Shown piece by piece: positions 24,426 through 37,841 of a stretch of 64,000 nucleotides of DNA (positions are counted from its first letter, which is position 1; each line of letters starts with the position of its first letter). Made by a program: the position numbers and the translations under genes. Where the stretch lies: NCBI GenBank assembly GCA_014706295.1, contig JACSVZ010000022.1, positions 13,596,830-13,660,829 of the forward strand, in the 5' to 3' direction. The stretch is from Lycocorax pyrrhopterus obiensis (lineage: Eukaryota > Chordata > Aves > Passeriformes > Paradisaeidae). Below the pieces are notes generated by a model, which searched no databases, was not told where the DNA came from, and was given only the letters and a program-made list of their open reading frames with translations.

Positions 24426-27400
24426 AATATTAGCCAATAATTTAAATAATATTTAGATTTAAATAATAAAGGTAGAACTCCAAGATACAGGGAAACTTCT
24501 TTAGAAAGGAGAAGGTTTGTCCCTGGAAGAGACCTGTCCTCAAAATCACTGTTAACTCAGTTAGAAAAAGCTTTTCACCTTTAAGGATAGCAGCTGTAGC
24601 AATGCCAGTCCCTTTCATATCTACACTATTAAAAAATGAGGAAGAATACTCATAAACTTAGAATGTCAAACCTAAAACCTTGATCATAAATGGGAGCAAT
24701 ACTAAATACTCCCCCAAAGTTGGTTTGGCCTTGCTGTTTTATTCATGATAACCAGAAGCTATGGGTCAATTACAGAGTTCACAATCCAATACTACAATTA
24801 TACAGAAAGATGAGATATTTCATTCATCCTGCCTAGAACTGAATTTACATCAGTTATCCTAAACATTGCAACATCAAACTTGATATACCAGATTCTGTCA
24901 TAACAACCAAAAATACTCAGTGCTTCCTTCAAAAAACCTCCTCAGGTAATTCATTCCACAAATTCTAAAAACCTTAAATTCACAATTATATTTATTGGTT
25001 AAATAATCAATAGCCCATCACTAAACCCAGCAATTCATATTTTCAATCAATGCAAGAGTTGTCTAAAATCTTTTTTTTGCTTCTGCCTATAATGTTGTAC
25101 ACTGATACTTCTGAATAAGAGGTACAGATTGTGGAAGGTTTTTAGTGTTATGATGATTTAATTGTCAATTATTATGTTATTTTCCATGGCTAGAAAATTT
25201 AAAATGTCACAAACTGTTGTAGAGTTGTATTATTCTTCCAGTTCCCCATAATCAACACTAAAATGCACTAGTCCTTTGCTTATAATTTTCAGAGATATGC
25301 TTTGACATTTAAGAGAGATGTCAAAGATGAGAGATCCGTTTCCTCCCCTAAAAATCTGGAAATTTGGATCCCCTCACCCATTCCACCCTCTGGGCTGCTT
25401 TTGTCTCTGCCTGTCAGTCTTGAGACCCTCTTCTAAATCATCAGGTTTCTTGACTCTGATCCTCTCTCACCTTGTCCTACAACTTCTTTTTACCAAGGCA
25501 CATCAGGAAGGGCAGAGAGCCCCATTCCCTTCTGGCGGTTCAAAGGAGAGCTCTGCAGGAAGGGCGATGGTGGCTGAGAGTGTGGAAGGACTCAGTTCCC
25601 TCCTTTCATGAACCAGCCACGCTCAGAACAACGGGGAAGAGCACAGAAAGGCTTCTTTCCCATTTTCATAGGATGTGAAATGAGCACAAGTAGTAAAAGC
25701 AAAGCTCAAATTGAAGGTTCACCGAAGAAACTGGAGCTCGGGGATCATCCCGTGATGCTCTCAGAGCTGGAAGTGATGAATGGGCTAACCCAGACCTGCC
25801 TGCAACAGCACCTCCAAATGCCACTGGAAGAAAATGTTCTCTGCTTAATTTTTCCTCCCAACCACTGCGTGTCATTTTTGGAGTAAGATGATTTTTCTTC
25901 TTCACAGGAGCCGCCCTGCTTGCTAAGCAGTTTTGCCATAAACCAGGGAACAGAAAAGAACGAACCTCACTGACAACTTCATGCCTTCTTATTTTGTGTG
26001 TGGATTTTTTTGTACTGTTTCAAGCCACAGCTCCCAAAAGGAGGTAAATACCCCACTGCATAGCTTTGGAAAATACCAAAGTTTCATTCGGATCTTTGAC
26101 CTGTTTAAAAGAATTCCAGCAAGTCCTTGTACACAGGAACCAAGTTTCTCAGATTCTGCAAGTAATGCTGAGGTATGAAAGGCTATGATTTTTTTTACAA
26201 TCATTATTCCTTTTAACAAATATATTCTGTTTAGGCCAGGTATTCTGAAGCATTTAGACCTTTGCATCACATCTCATGACAGATTTTTCTATGAATTAAA
26301 TACTGTGCTTTCTTAAGGTAAGAAGAGCTGCTCTGACTAGACAGTGGAGATTGTGAACCTTTATGGTCCTGAATCCCAATTCCATTTGAATGCCAAGCAA
26401 AAATACTGCAGGAACAAGGCAGGAGGCCTTGCTGCTACGAGCAGGTCACATTCCTGTGAAAGTCTGAACAGAGTAAAAGTTTATAGACCCTCGTTTTCTT
26501 CAGCAGGAGCTTATCAGAATAGTTGGTGTTCAATATTTAACATCTTCCCCCCGCCAAATTTACACTTGGGCTGGAGGAATGTTTTAAATAAAACATTAAT
26601 GTACATACTATCAGTGGGAGGGAAGAGAAAATAAAAACTGTTGAGATGTTAAGCCTTAAACACATCATTATTTCTGTTGGTTCCCTTTATGTCCCAAATT
26701 TTGTTCTCAGGATAGCCATAGGCTGTAACCCCTTTGTGTAGTGTACTGTTTCTTTCTTCTGCTTTCAGAGTTTTTTCAATTGATTTGGGAGAAAAGCAAG
26801 TTTTAATGATTGTTTTTTTCTTTTGCCTCAAAGACAATGTAATTTTTTTAATATTCAATAATGGTTTTCAACATCCAAACTCTGTCTTTAAGGTGCTTAT
26901 TTCCCTTATATTTACTTTCTTGTTCGTACCATGCAGAAATTAAGATTGGTTAAATAATTCCTAATTTTTTATTCATGAAAAGATAATTTTTTTCACCCTT
27001 TAGAAAACAGCCTTAGAAACAGATTCTCTTCATGTCTTTGAAAGAAACACTTGATAATATCCACCAGAGAAAAAGAGACATTGCTGATAATGTTTCATAG
27101 GTCATAGGTACCGCAACAAATCCTTAAATACCTGATGAAATTAAGTAAAAATGTTTAACTTTCATCTGGGCTGTTATAAAACCCCAAAGTTTTGATACTG
27201 TGGCAAAGTTTCTTTCCTATCTGCAAATTCTCAATACCAAACACAAAGAGCTGCATAAGCAGGAGCAAGATGAGGATCTCTCAGCTGATTGTGTGAGCAG
27301 AACAGAGAACACACTGACACCAGAATTACTGTCACTGATTAGGGATGAGCTGCTGTGACCCACTGAACCCGTGCTTTTGCTTTGTCATTTGTGCATGCCA

Positions 27401-30400
27401 AGCTTGTCTCCATCCTGCTTTAAAAGAAAAGATAACAAAGAACTCAAAATGCTTGAATGGTTGTAATTTTCTACATGGAACTTACAACATTATAGAAGAA
27501 CTAATGTGCAATCTGAATAGGTAAAGGAGAAAAAATAAATTGGTCTAGCAACATTTAAATGATGGCAAATGTAAGTTTAATATAAAACCATATTAGAACA
27601 ATTGAGAATCACGAGAGGCTGATTCATTATTTATATAGCACACTAAAAGTTATCTGTAAAGGAAATTGTGTAATATGCAGTAAATTAGACAAAGCTGCAC
27701 TATAAATTGGGATTAAATCTTAAACTGGTTTTAATATTTAATGTGCTATCATGACTCACATTTTCAATAATGCTTGTTCAAAGTTCAGGAAGAAGTATGA
27801 AAGCAGACAGAGGAGGAGCAGTCGCCAACCCCTGCCTCCTGATGATGCAAATTAAATCAGATCATCTCTTAATTGCCAAAACCAGACAAAACTAGCACAC
27901 CAGGGATACTGGAAAAACTCTCATTAAACTCGTTAGAGTTGAGGTCACAGTAACTGCACAGGGTGCAAGGAGATGGGTTCTTGTACACAGGAGAATGCAT
28001 TTGTTAAGTTAAAACTTGTTTATTTGTTGAGTTCCACCTAAAGTCCTGTGGAACACTGATTTCAAGGGTATTGACCTGCATGGCTTAGTCCTACCTCAGA
28101 CATTTAGTTTTTGCACTACTGTGAAAAAGCAATTGTCTCACTTACAGTCTGTGGCCTTAACACACTGTGCAAAGAAAATAAATCAAAGCCCTTGACCGAC
28201 AAGGTTTACTACTGAAGATGTCAAACAAGAGGCAGACAAAACAGGGACAGTTCAAGGAAACCATGACACAGCTTTGGTCAGCACTTTAGGGAGAGATCTC
28301 AGCACACTGGCAGCCTGACTCCCTCAGGAGAGCTTTAAAGAGAAAATGGCTTTGTTCCACTCAGGGTTAGAGGGTGTCTCAAGGGCAGCATGGAAAAATC
28401 CTACATGTACTCTATGGGGCAGTGGTCAGGCTGGGGGGAAGTCAAGCTACCACCTCTTCATCCCAGAAGATGACAGAAGAAGTAGGATATAGCTTTAGAG
28501 AAGGAAAAATAATTAACATTTCATCAAGTGGAGAAGACAATCACAGAATCAGAGGTAATATTTCAGCAGCAATTATCTGAATGGAAATGAGTGGGTGATG
28601 TTGTTGGTCAAGACCACAGGAGAGGATTTGCACTACTAATCAAGACACAAAGTGATCCTTTATCTGCGTGATACTTAACTTGTGTTTCACTAAGAAAAGT
28701 CCTATCATTGGTATTCTTTATGAAATAAATTGCAAAATACAAATATATTTATATCTGTTCATACGACTAAAGAGATGTCAGGGTAAAAATACGACATATT
28801 TCAACTCTTCTCTATCATATTAAAATGCCAGATGTCTAAATGTATGTCCAATATGTTGAATCACAATCTGGCCAGTCTGTCTGACAGTAGAATAGTTGGA
28901 TGGTTCCACACTAAACCGGCTCTATGCCTGTTGTCTGGACAAACCCTCAGGAGTTTTGTTTGAGTTTAATTTGACCTCAGCAGTTTAACTCCTCTGCACT
29001 GCTCTGTTTGATGCCCATCACTCCCCTAAAAGCATCACAACTGTGAGTTGTGCAGATTTTAAAAGAAATGGTGTAATTTGCAGCTTAGACTTTACTAATC
29101 TTTTTAAGGCTAATGTGTTCTGCACAAGAAATAATATTTAGTTGTCTGGAATGTTTTGAGCTGCTTAAAACTCCTAATTGTCATTTTGATGAATGTAAAA
29201 TAGGCATAAGGCAGATAAATGTGTTCCACAGTGATTTGGCATTACAAATGGTAATACTCCCTAGCACTGCTGCTGCAGGAAATACGGATTTTAATTAATA
29301 TTTTCCTTTAAAATACATTGTTTTGCACAAGAAAAGGTCTCCTTATCTGCATGAACTTTAGACTTCTGAGCTAAGCAGTGTGGCTGGAGTTTTCCTTGAA
29401 GGACAAAGGTGACCCTCCATTAACAACCTGTTTGGGGACACAGTGTGGTCTGTGATCACCTGGCTCTAGGACACAGTTTCTATACTAAAAGATGTTTCTA
29501 TCACAAAAGACAGCTTCCTGGAATCTCTTCAGCTCCTGTAGTTTATTTCTTCATTACCTTTAAAACTACAGTTTGTTTGTGGCTAGATATGATTCCAGTC
29601 AAACATGACACAAATCCAAAATTATTGTGTATTAATGGCACACTGACTGTGCACTATTAGTGCAATATCCAGGCCCAAACAAACAACCAGAAAACTTACA
29701 TTACCAAAAAAGACAAATATATAGGGAAAAAAAACCTCAACAAGAACCCACAACACCCTCTTGAATTCACATATTTTGGAAACCAGTCCAATTTTCCCCC
29801 AACCCCAAAGTCAGTAAGAGTTTTAGACATCACACTAAATACTTTTTTTTTCTTCATTTACAACAGCCTCTCTCTTTACAGTTCCACAATAATATAGCTT
29901 CTAGATTGTACTTGCATCTTTGTGTATCTCTCCTCCCAGCTTTAATTTATTTCCATCCTTGTTACAAATATCTGAAAGCCAGCAGCAGTTTTTGGGAGTT
30001 GGCCTGATTAGGCTGCTTTTTATTATCTAGCAAAACTGGTAAAAGATGTGAGGACATGTTTAACTCCCAAAACTATCCAGTCACTTTATCTGCTGTTGAA
30101 AGAAAAGTGACAAATTTTTGGTTCTCAAGGGAAAGGTACATTAGCAAGTAAGGATTTCCATGAAAAGCACACCATTCTCTTTCTGCACTATTGGAGTCCA
30201 TGTTTATCAGGAATTTACCTATATAATTTCCCAAAGAATTTTGGAAGTAAAGGTTTATTGGTTTCTGGAAAACACAGGCTACACTGCAGACTGTGAAAGA
30301 AACTGCTGTACTTCTCTTTGCTAAAGACATCTGATGTTCAGAAGGTAAAGGATAATAAATTAGAATTCCAGACATTTTCTGCACCTGCTGCCTCTGGCCT

Positions 30401-31466
30401 CAGTCCCAGGATCACAACTGAAATCATCCCTAACAGCACGAGCTTGACAGCAATGGGGACGAGCCCCACTTGTCACTTACACAACATCTCCCTCTGTAAT
30501 TAGAGATTTTAAAGGATATTCCTGCAGGCTGGGATTCCTATCCAGCATGGCACCAGGTGCACAGGGCCACAGGACCAGGCCTGACAGAGCTCCACTGACT
30601 TCAGCATTTGGCTGGAAAAATCACCCAGGGTGGAAATTGGGATAAAGCTCCAGCTCTGCTGGGCTGTGCTTGGTGCACAGCTACAACCACACAGCCCCTC
30701 CTGTGGGAGAAGGACCTCTGGGAGTGCTCCTGTGTGTGTTTGTTCCCCAGATCAGCAGCTGAAAATCGCTCTCACTGCAGATCAGAGATGATAGGATAGA
30801 CAAATAGTCCATTTAGATATTTCCACGTGTGTCTCTCTATATAGTATAACCTCTCTGTTGGAAAAATGTAGCTCAGATAAATGTAAGCCAGTCTCCTTAT
30901 GGAAGAACACACTCTGAAATATATTTCTGGTGATGATTGTAAGCTAAGAAATTTTTAAGAATATTTAAAAAAAAACTCTCAGCAAGAACATATCCAATCT
31001 TTATCATTATATGAAAAAACCATTATGATTTCCAGCTTGGTATTATTTTTATGAGATCCATTCTTTCTTAATAGAAACTTGAATAAAAACCGGTCTGGCC
31101 AAACCTCTCTATTTTATTTCTTTTATTGTAACCATTAAATCAGCTTTCATTTCATTACTCTAATTGTGCCTGGGAGCAGCAACTGCCACCTTAAGGCACA
31201 TAACCTAATTTAAAATGCTCACAGCTCATTCCACCTTAAAATATATTGCAGTACTTAGGTTCAGCACAGCAGGTCAAGCTATACAGCAGCACTCTTGTGA
31301 TCAGAGGACTTTTTGGCAGTTAAATGAGGAGAAAGACTGAGGCAATGTAAAAAAAAGTAACATTTCTCTTGCTTAAAAGATACACAGTAGTTGACATAAC
31401 CATTTTTTATTTGTACCTTAAGTGTCTCCAGAGGATTCTTATTTAGGTAGAGATTTCTCACATAAG

Positions 31467-31536
31467 GAGCATTTCTTGGCACAGCACAAAAACATCTAAT
31501 TCACTTGGATGATTTTTACTGTGGGAATTGTACATG
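31467..31536 (+). repeat. unidentified interspersed repeat, copy A
   Basis: This ~70-bp segment, containing cacaaaaacatctaattcac and ggatgatttttactgtgggaattgtacatg, aligns by eye with the segment at 33686-33756 in the same orientation at roughly 70-75% identity. The first part, gagca...cag-acac-aacatctaat, is the best conserved. Copy A lies about 140 bp upstream of the MIR relic. The family is not recognised; an ancient SINE or DNA-transposon relic is likely. Confidence 0.5.
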
Positions 31537-31674
31537 TAAAGAGCCACCTTGCTGGGCTGTGAGGGGAAAATCCATAATGATGATGTATTTGTCTGTTTGT
31601 GCTACTTGTGTGGGCCTTTCTCCCATTGTTTCTGACGGTTCTCAATCTTTCTCTATTCCAGGTCTCCCTGTAAA

Positions 31675-31832
31675 CTGCATTTCCCTCTATTTTATTGACA
31701 GGGAAGTGAGACACAAAACAATTAAACAACTACCTAACATCACATAGGGGTGCAAAGACAGAGCTGGCATTTAAATTTAGGTCTCCTGCTTCCCAGGTGA
31801 GTGCTCCATATAAAAGGTGCTGTTGTACCTGC
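31675..31832 (+). mobile_element. MIR-type SINE relic
   Basis: The order of motifs follows the MIR consensus: ctctattttattgacagggaagtgagacac (MIR: cattttacagatgaggaaactgaggcac), attaaacaactacctaacatcacatag (ttaagtaacttgcccaaggtcacacag), gacagagctggcatttaaatttaggtctcctgcttccc (gcagagctgggatttgaacccaggtctgcctg), then gtgctccat...ggtgctg. The copy is strongly diverged, as expected for an ancient amniote SINE. It is non-coding and inactive. Confidence 0.75.
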
Positions 31833-33685
31833 TCCTCCTTTCCTCTCTCGTTACACAGTGAGCAGACTCACATTCCCTACAGCATTATTTCTAAAAGACT
31901 TTCCTCTGTCTGAGGGATTCCAGCTCCTGTAAACAAGGCCGTAAGTTAAATACTCTGCTTGAGAAGATGTGGGGCAGATCTTCATCAGCCAGAAGTGCAA
32001 TTACAAACCTGAGTTGTTGTAAGGTGCAATAAAGGGGCAAACCAGCATTTCCAGTCTTTAACATCTCTGAAAAGTCCAGGAGCACACCCCACTCACCTGA
32101 AATCCCTGCCTGCAAAGCTCTGTAACCCAGGGCCTGGTCCCTACTCTACCAAAAAAAGCCGAAAAGGAGACAAATCCATGAGGGGAATCAGGATTTGTGC
32201 GGTGTGCAAGGTCCAAGGGAATTCAGTACAAACAACTAATAAATATCTGCAACCTGACTGTTTGCTTTGGAGGGAGAAGGGATGTTTTCCTTTGTCTTGC
32301 AGTGAACTAGGCTGGTAGGAAATAACTCCCCACTCTCCTCGGAAGGCAGCAGCTCATTTCATGAGCTAAACAGACTCTAATTGCACCTCAAAGCCAGAGG
32401 CACTGATAGAGGACCAAGCATCCCTGGGCCTGACATAAACAATGAATGGATCCATTCCACTCATGAAGCTGTTTTGGATATGAGAGAGCAAGAGATGCAT
32501 CACTGGATCTTGACCAAAAACCCGTAATAATCCTACTTTGACACATTCTGTGGTGTAACATCTGTATAAGTACTTGCATAAACACATATTTACATATTTC
32601 TAGATACACACGTGCCCCACCCATCTATAAAACAGATTCTCAGGACGAGAGCTCATCTGTTCAAATATGTGCTCAAAAAAGGCAAAATACAGATTTTAAA
32701 ACTTCCTCAAACCTTCTTTTTGCAGATATTTTTAAATAAGTTTTTCCCCTTCAAACAAATCAGCATATTTTAAAAATTCTTCAGTTGAAGTGTCATTGAT
32801 GAAATACTCCAGGCTGGGGAACTACACTATGTGATAAGAATGACTTAGCTGTGAGCTGAGGCATCCCAAAATGACAGTTTTCAGAAAACCCTGATTCTGT
32901 TTTCATAATGTAAATTAGATGATTGAGTGGCATATGGTTATCCTGTTGTTATGACATAGCCGTGTGTATTTTCTCTGCGTCAATAAAATTAGAACTTGAA
33001 AAAAGCACTCATTTAAACTGGAGCATGAACAAAGCCCTAATTTAAACACATTATACATACAATGTGCAGGGATATAGATATATATATGCATAAGCTTGAT
33101 CCACATTACAGCTGACACCAACCTGCTTCAGAGGTAAGGACACCACAGGTCACTGGAGAGACACAGTTATTCCACCAGCCAAACTGCTGCTCCAGGATCA
33201 GGTCATGGACTTCACCTTCTCCTCAGTGCAGGAAGGTGAAGCCCTCCACAATATGGCACCATTTTATTTGAATTCCCGATTATTAGGAGCCTGAGTCTCA
33301 GCTGCTGTCTTTTAGTCTTTGGATTGTTTCTCACAATAGCGTCAAATTTAGTGAAAATAATTTCAGTGGTTTCCCTCAAATATTTTGGATCCCACTTGCA
33401 CATCCTTTGATGAATATTTAATTACTTTCACAAAGTACAACAGCCCAGGTAACGAGGACATGAACCTGTTGCCTCTCTAGGTGCTTCAGGGGCAGAGGTT
33501 CAAAAACCTGCTACAATTCTACCACGTCCACGCAAGTCCTGTAATTTTGCTCTCCAGATGAGGGACATGGGCATCTCCTGCCTCCTTTTTGTCTGTGTGC
33601 TCAGTAAATACAATTTTAACAGAGAATTGCAGTACTAAAACCAGTGGATCATTAATTTTTTAGTATCTTCCCTAGACACTTTATC

Positions 33686-33756
33686 TGAGCAGCTCTGGAG
33701 CAGAACACAAACATCTAATCCACAAGGATTAATTTTTACCACAGAGATTACATATG
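33686..33756 (+). repeat. unidentified interspersed repeat, copy B
   Basis: This is the second copy of the repeat seen at 31467-31536 (acacaaacatctaatccac, ggattaatttttaccacagagattacatatg), in the same orientation 2.2 kb away. Similarity fades on both sides, so this is either an old interspersed element or an old local duplication. No MIR-like sequence follows this copy. Confidence 0.5.
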
Positions 33757-36700
33757 GTAAAATGTGTCATGTAAAATCTTTGTGATGCCCTGGTGGGATC
33801 CGGGCATTGGAGAGAACGCTTGTTTCGAGAGTGGTTGGTATATAAGTGAAAAATAACATTACCTGAAGAGGCAGATGAGCATGAAGGCTTTTAGGCCACG
33901 CTTGGGCAGAACTGGCAATCACTCAGGGACGGGCTGATGGCTCCTGTGACGCACTAACTTTTTTGTGCATATTGGCAGCTTCCTTCTAAACTCAACTTTG
34001 TAACCCAAGTCTCCTGCGTGTTTAGAATTGCAGATGTGTGTTCTGAGAATTTGCAGTGTTTGCCAGAAAGACACTATATGATATTAGCACAGTTGGTTCT
34101 GAATTTTAAACCCAAATCTGATGTTCTATGACTCACAGCCTCAGGAAAGAATTAGATGAATATCTCATAAGGGGAGAGACACTGCCTGAATGTCTTTATA
34201 GAGGAGATATGCTGAATAATAACCATTATCTCCATATGACAAGCTACCATTCTATTTAGGATATGGTGTGCTGCTGTACAAGCAGAGAATGCCACACAGA
34301 TAGTCCTATCTGGATTATCTTTAATATACCTAGAGTGCCAGAAATCAATGAAACTGCAGCAGCACAGACCTCACTCATTGCTTTTTCTTTCACTTCATGT
34401 CCAGGATGCCTCACTAACACCCCTGGACAGCCCGCTCTGAAATCCAGACTGTCCCAGCACTTCCAGAGTTGCTGGATAAAAGCTATCCCAGGTATCCTGC
34501 TTGTGCTGTAATCACACCTCTCGTCACAGCACTGCATCATCTCCAATTTGGAACCACACAACAATCCAGCACTTGAAATATAGAGGGTATTTACCAGAGC
34601 CTCGAGGTAGCTGGCCTTTAATTTAGAAAACCAGCACTTAATTTCCATGTACATCTTTCTTGTAACAAAGTCCCTCACAGCACCTGAAAACAATTGGTAC
34701 AATGTGAATCTGGCCCCAAGTGGATCCAAGAGGAATTTCTGTAAATAAAAATATTTAGTACCCGTGGTTCTGAAAAGTCTGGGTCATCTCATAGACTCTG
34801 CTTGTTATCAAGCCTAGAGTGACCTTATTTTCAGGGTTGCCAGATTCTATCATGTGTTAGAATTTCTAGGATTTGCACTGGGTATTCCTCTCCCTTCCAG
34901 GACTCAGGAGCACAATAGTTGGCTTCAAGAAGTTTAAGTAAACTGTGTCCAAAGAATTGTAACAGAGAAGTGAACAACAGCTTGTGGCATTATAAGACTC
35001 GTGGTCCCATGTAAGTCAATCTGCTCCAAGCGTCCCCGTTATAATTCTTTTTGAAAGGCACAATAAATGCTCGTATAAACTGATCATAAATCACAAATCC
35101 TTTAATGACTTACAAGAGGACACTGCTTTGCATGGGGAGGAGGTGCACTTCCATTTGGCTGACTTTACTGCCTAACGAGGCTCACATCTGGAACAGCAGG
35201 ATTTATGGCACCTTCAGGCCATAATTCCGTGAAAGTAACATGGAAACAGCTCCTTCCATTGTGCATCTCTAGGAGATGCCCACACCAATCAGCTCAAGAG
35301 GAGCTGGATTGCTCCTCTGACTTATGAATTATTTTTCATTTGTTTTTTACAGAGAAAACCTCGTGACATTGTCCTCAAACGTCCTGAAGTTCAGCAGGAG
35401 GACGTAATGGCAAATATTAATATTCAAATAACACATAATTTGCTGAATTTAACACAATAACGCCCAAAATTCCAAACAGAAATGGAATACTCACAGTAAC
35501 CTGGTGCAATAGAAATACACAGTGTAAGGTTCCTTGTTCTTGAGAGATTTTGTGTTCAATAGCCGAAAAGGCCAGAGACTGGAAGAGAAAACATGGGTTA
35601 ATTTGTGTTTGGTGTATTTTAGGTTGGTTTTAGGGTTGGAGTGGTGTTTCAGCACTGCTTACCTCTTACTTCCTCCCTCCTTTACACTTCTTTATCCCAT
35701 TTTCTTATTGGATTCACGGTGAATCTCTGGCTTAATCTTTGTGAACAGGAGAAGGACAATACTGGAACATTCACTCCCTTGCCCTCCAACTTCTGATCAC
35801 AATTGTTGTGAGAAGAGAGGGAGCTGCAACAGAAATGGGTGTGTTTTAACAAATATCCAGCATTTCTGGCTCTGTACTTTTATATCCCTGGTACCACTTC
35901 TAGATTATACCCAGGAGGAGTTTGTGTGCTAATGCTTGCAGATTTGGCTTGTGAAAAGTGCCTCCCTAAATAGAATTATCCTTTCAACATCAGTCTCTCT
36001 CCTTCCCTGCTGAGCAGCATCTTTCATTTTTCACAAGGTGCAAAAAGAACCTTCTGATGATAATGTCCTTTTGCTCCTCCAGTAAAGGAAACTCTTAAGC
36101 CCTTCCAGCAAAACATGTCCCTATTTAACGAGCAACTGAGTAAATGCAAATTCCATAGAGCTTTGCTTAATGGGCCAAGCAAGTACTTCAGTTCAAAGTT
36201 GAAGAAATCATGGATGCCAACTTAGAAATACTCCTTTCCCCGTGAAGTTTTGCTCTGCACAGAATCAAGGAAATGAAATCAGCTGAAAAAGACATTCACA
36301 GATTTTAAAAAAAAAACCCCGAACCTCTCAAAATTTCAGATGTAACAGACAAAATATTGTTAGATATGAATATAGATACAGTGATTTTTAACTGAGTGGC
36401 AAGAAAGACATGACTTTTCATAGAAAATTAGGCTGGTGTGGAAACAGTGAGTACAACAGTGCTGGTAAGTCAGGCTTTGCCAGTCCCAGATAACCTACAG
36501 CAAAGCCTTCATGACTCAAATATTAAACTTTCAGAAAAGCTTTTCTTTCCTCCCATGCTGCTCACCTAAACAGAATGATTGGTAAACACCTGCAAAGGCA
36601 CTGCTCATTCCCTTTACAGCCCTCCTTAATCTCCAGTGCCGTAATGGACCCACAAAAACAGTGACAGCTTGAATTGGACAGCTCAGGATCGACACTGCTG

Positions 36701-37636
36701 CGTTACATCTTAAGAAATATTGTCTCCTGGGCTATTCAAGCTCCTTTATAAGCATCTGGGGTCTTTTTCTTCTCCTGAGAATGCAAGATTTAGGGAGAAA
36801 AGACTGGATTTTTTTTTTTTAAACACTGTTCTTTAGTACAAAGCACCTGAAATGGGAAAACAGCAGCAGCACCAACTCCAAAACCTCTCATTTCTTACTG
36901 CACTGTCATATCTGAGAAGTTGCGATGTTTTTCTCTCCTGCATATAGAGGACAACCCCAAAAGCACAAAGAGCACCCATGGTCTACAATGGGTGCCAAAT
37001 GGCAACCTTCTCACCCACTTTCTTCCAACGTTATTCCTTGTTTGGGATCTCAGACATTATTTTGAGGCTCAAGGCAAAAGTTTCAGTGCCCAGAGAATAC
37101 ATAATGTGTAATAGAGAGCTCTCCAGAGAAGTGTGGCTTCTGGAGCAAGGGGAAAACATGAGCCTAAGCACTTCTAAGGGACAAAACTAATGGTGATGAA
37201 GTGGTAACAAGATTTAGTTGGATAGAACTAATTACTCACAGTGGGGGATGAGAGGAAGGGTTTGCTTTGGTGATAAGTGAACTTACTGGAAGCAAGAACA
37301 GCTAAATATGGGCTTAATTAGGGGAAAGATTTTCAAAATTCAACGTATAGAAGTAATGAGAAAATTAGAATAGGAAAAATGGCACTGAGTCACTTGGAGA
37401 CACGCCGTATGAAAAAGTAGATTCTCCTTAGCCACGACAAACACAGTGGACTAAAGCTCCTATTTTCTGATCAATCTTGCCTTATCACATTTATTTTCTA
37501 GTCATAAATGACTGGATTCAATCAAAATACAAGCTCACCTTTCAATTAAATTGAAACAGAAACTCTCTTGACAATCAGAAGTAAACATTCAAAATCACCA
37601 AGAACTACCAGAGGCTGCCATTCTTAAATATGCAGG

Positions 37637-37654
37637 AACAGAATGCATTCTGTT
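37637..37654. repeat. perfect 18-bp palindrome
   Basis: The sequence AACAGAATGCATTCTGTT reads the same on both strands, with no spacer. It is too short for a mobile element. It could be a symmetric binding site or chance. Confidence 0.7.
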
Positions 37655-37825
37655 GATGGATTACTGTAAAATGTGAGTTTCTATTACCTTGTAGGGGTTA
37701 AGTTAAAGAAAGGAAAAAGTTACAGTCCTTTCAAAAGCCTAAGGGTTTAATTTTTTAAAATTCCAGCAACAAATATTGCAATAGCCATGCTATGTAGATA
37801 TGCAAGGGCATGATGAATTATTGGG

Positions 37826-37841
37826 TGACTCTATTGAGTCA
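37826..37841. promoter_or_regulatory. symmetric TGACTC/GAGTCA pair
   Basis: TGACTC and GAGTCA flank a 4-nt spacer (TATT). Each half resembles the bZIP (AP-1/MAF) half-site TGAC/GTCA. The surrounding AT-rich sequence, with cleanly spaced homeodomain-like ATTA/TAAT motifs, looks enhancer-like. Site function is inferred only. Confidence 0.25.

Larger units (their letters stand above)
12853..31466. other. non-coding DNA, gene-poor
   Basis: Besides the listed hairpin, tandem repeat and A15 run, this block shows no recognisable exon, RNA gene or mobile element. Locally GC-richer patches (13.7-14.4, 16.2-16.7, 18.0-18.2, 20.1-20.7 and 23.5-23.9 kb) give overlapping frames on both strands without family resemblance. 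AT-rich stretches at 27.47-27.79 and 29.11-29.30 kb look like conserved non-coding elements. Confidence 0.65.

Noticed and set aside
34256..34729. 157-codon minus-strand frame considered as a possible retroviral relic
   Set aside because: No gag/pol/env motif such as a protease or polymerase active site, no LTR and no primer-binding site nearby.
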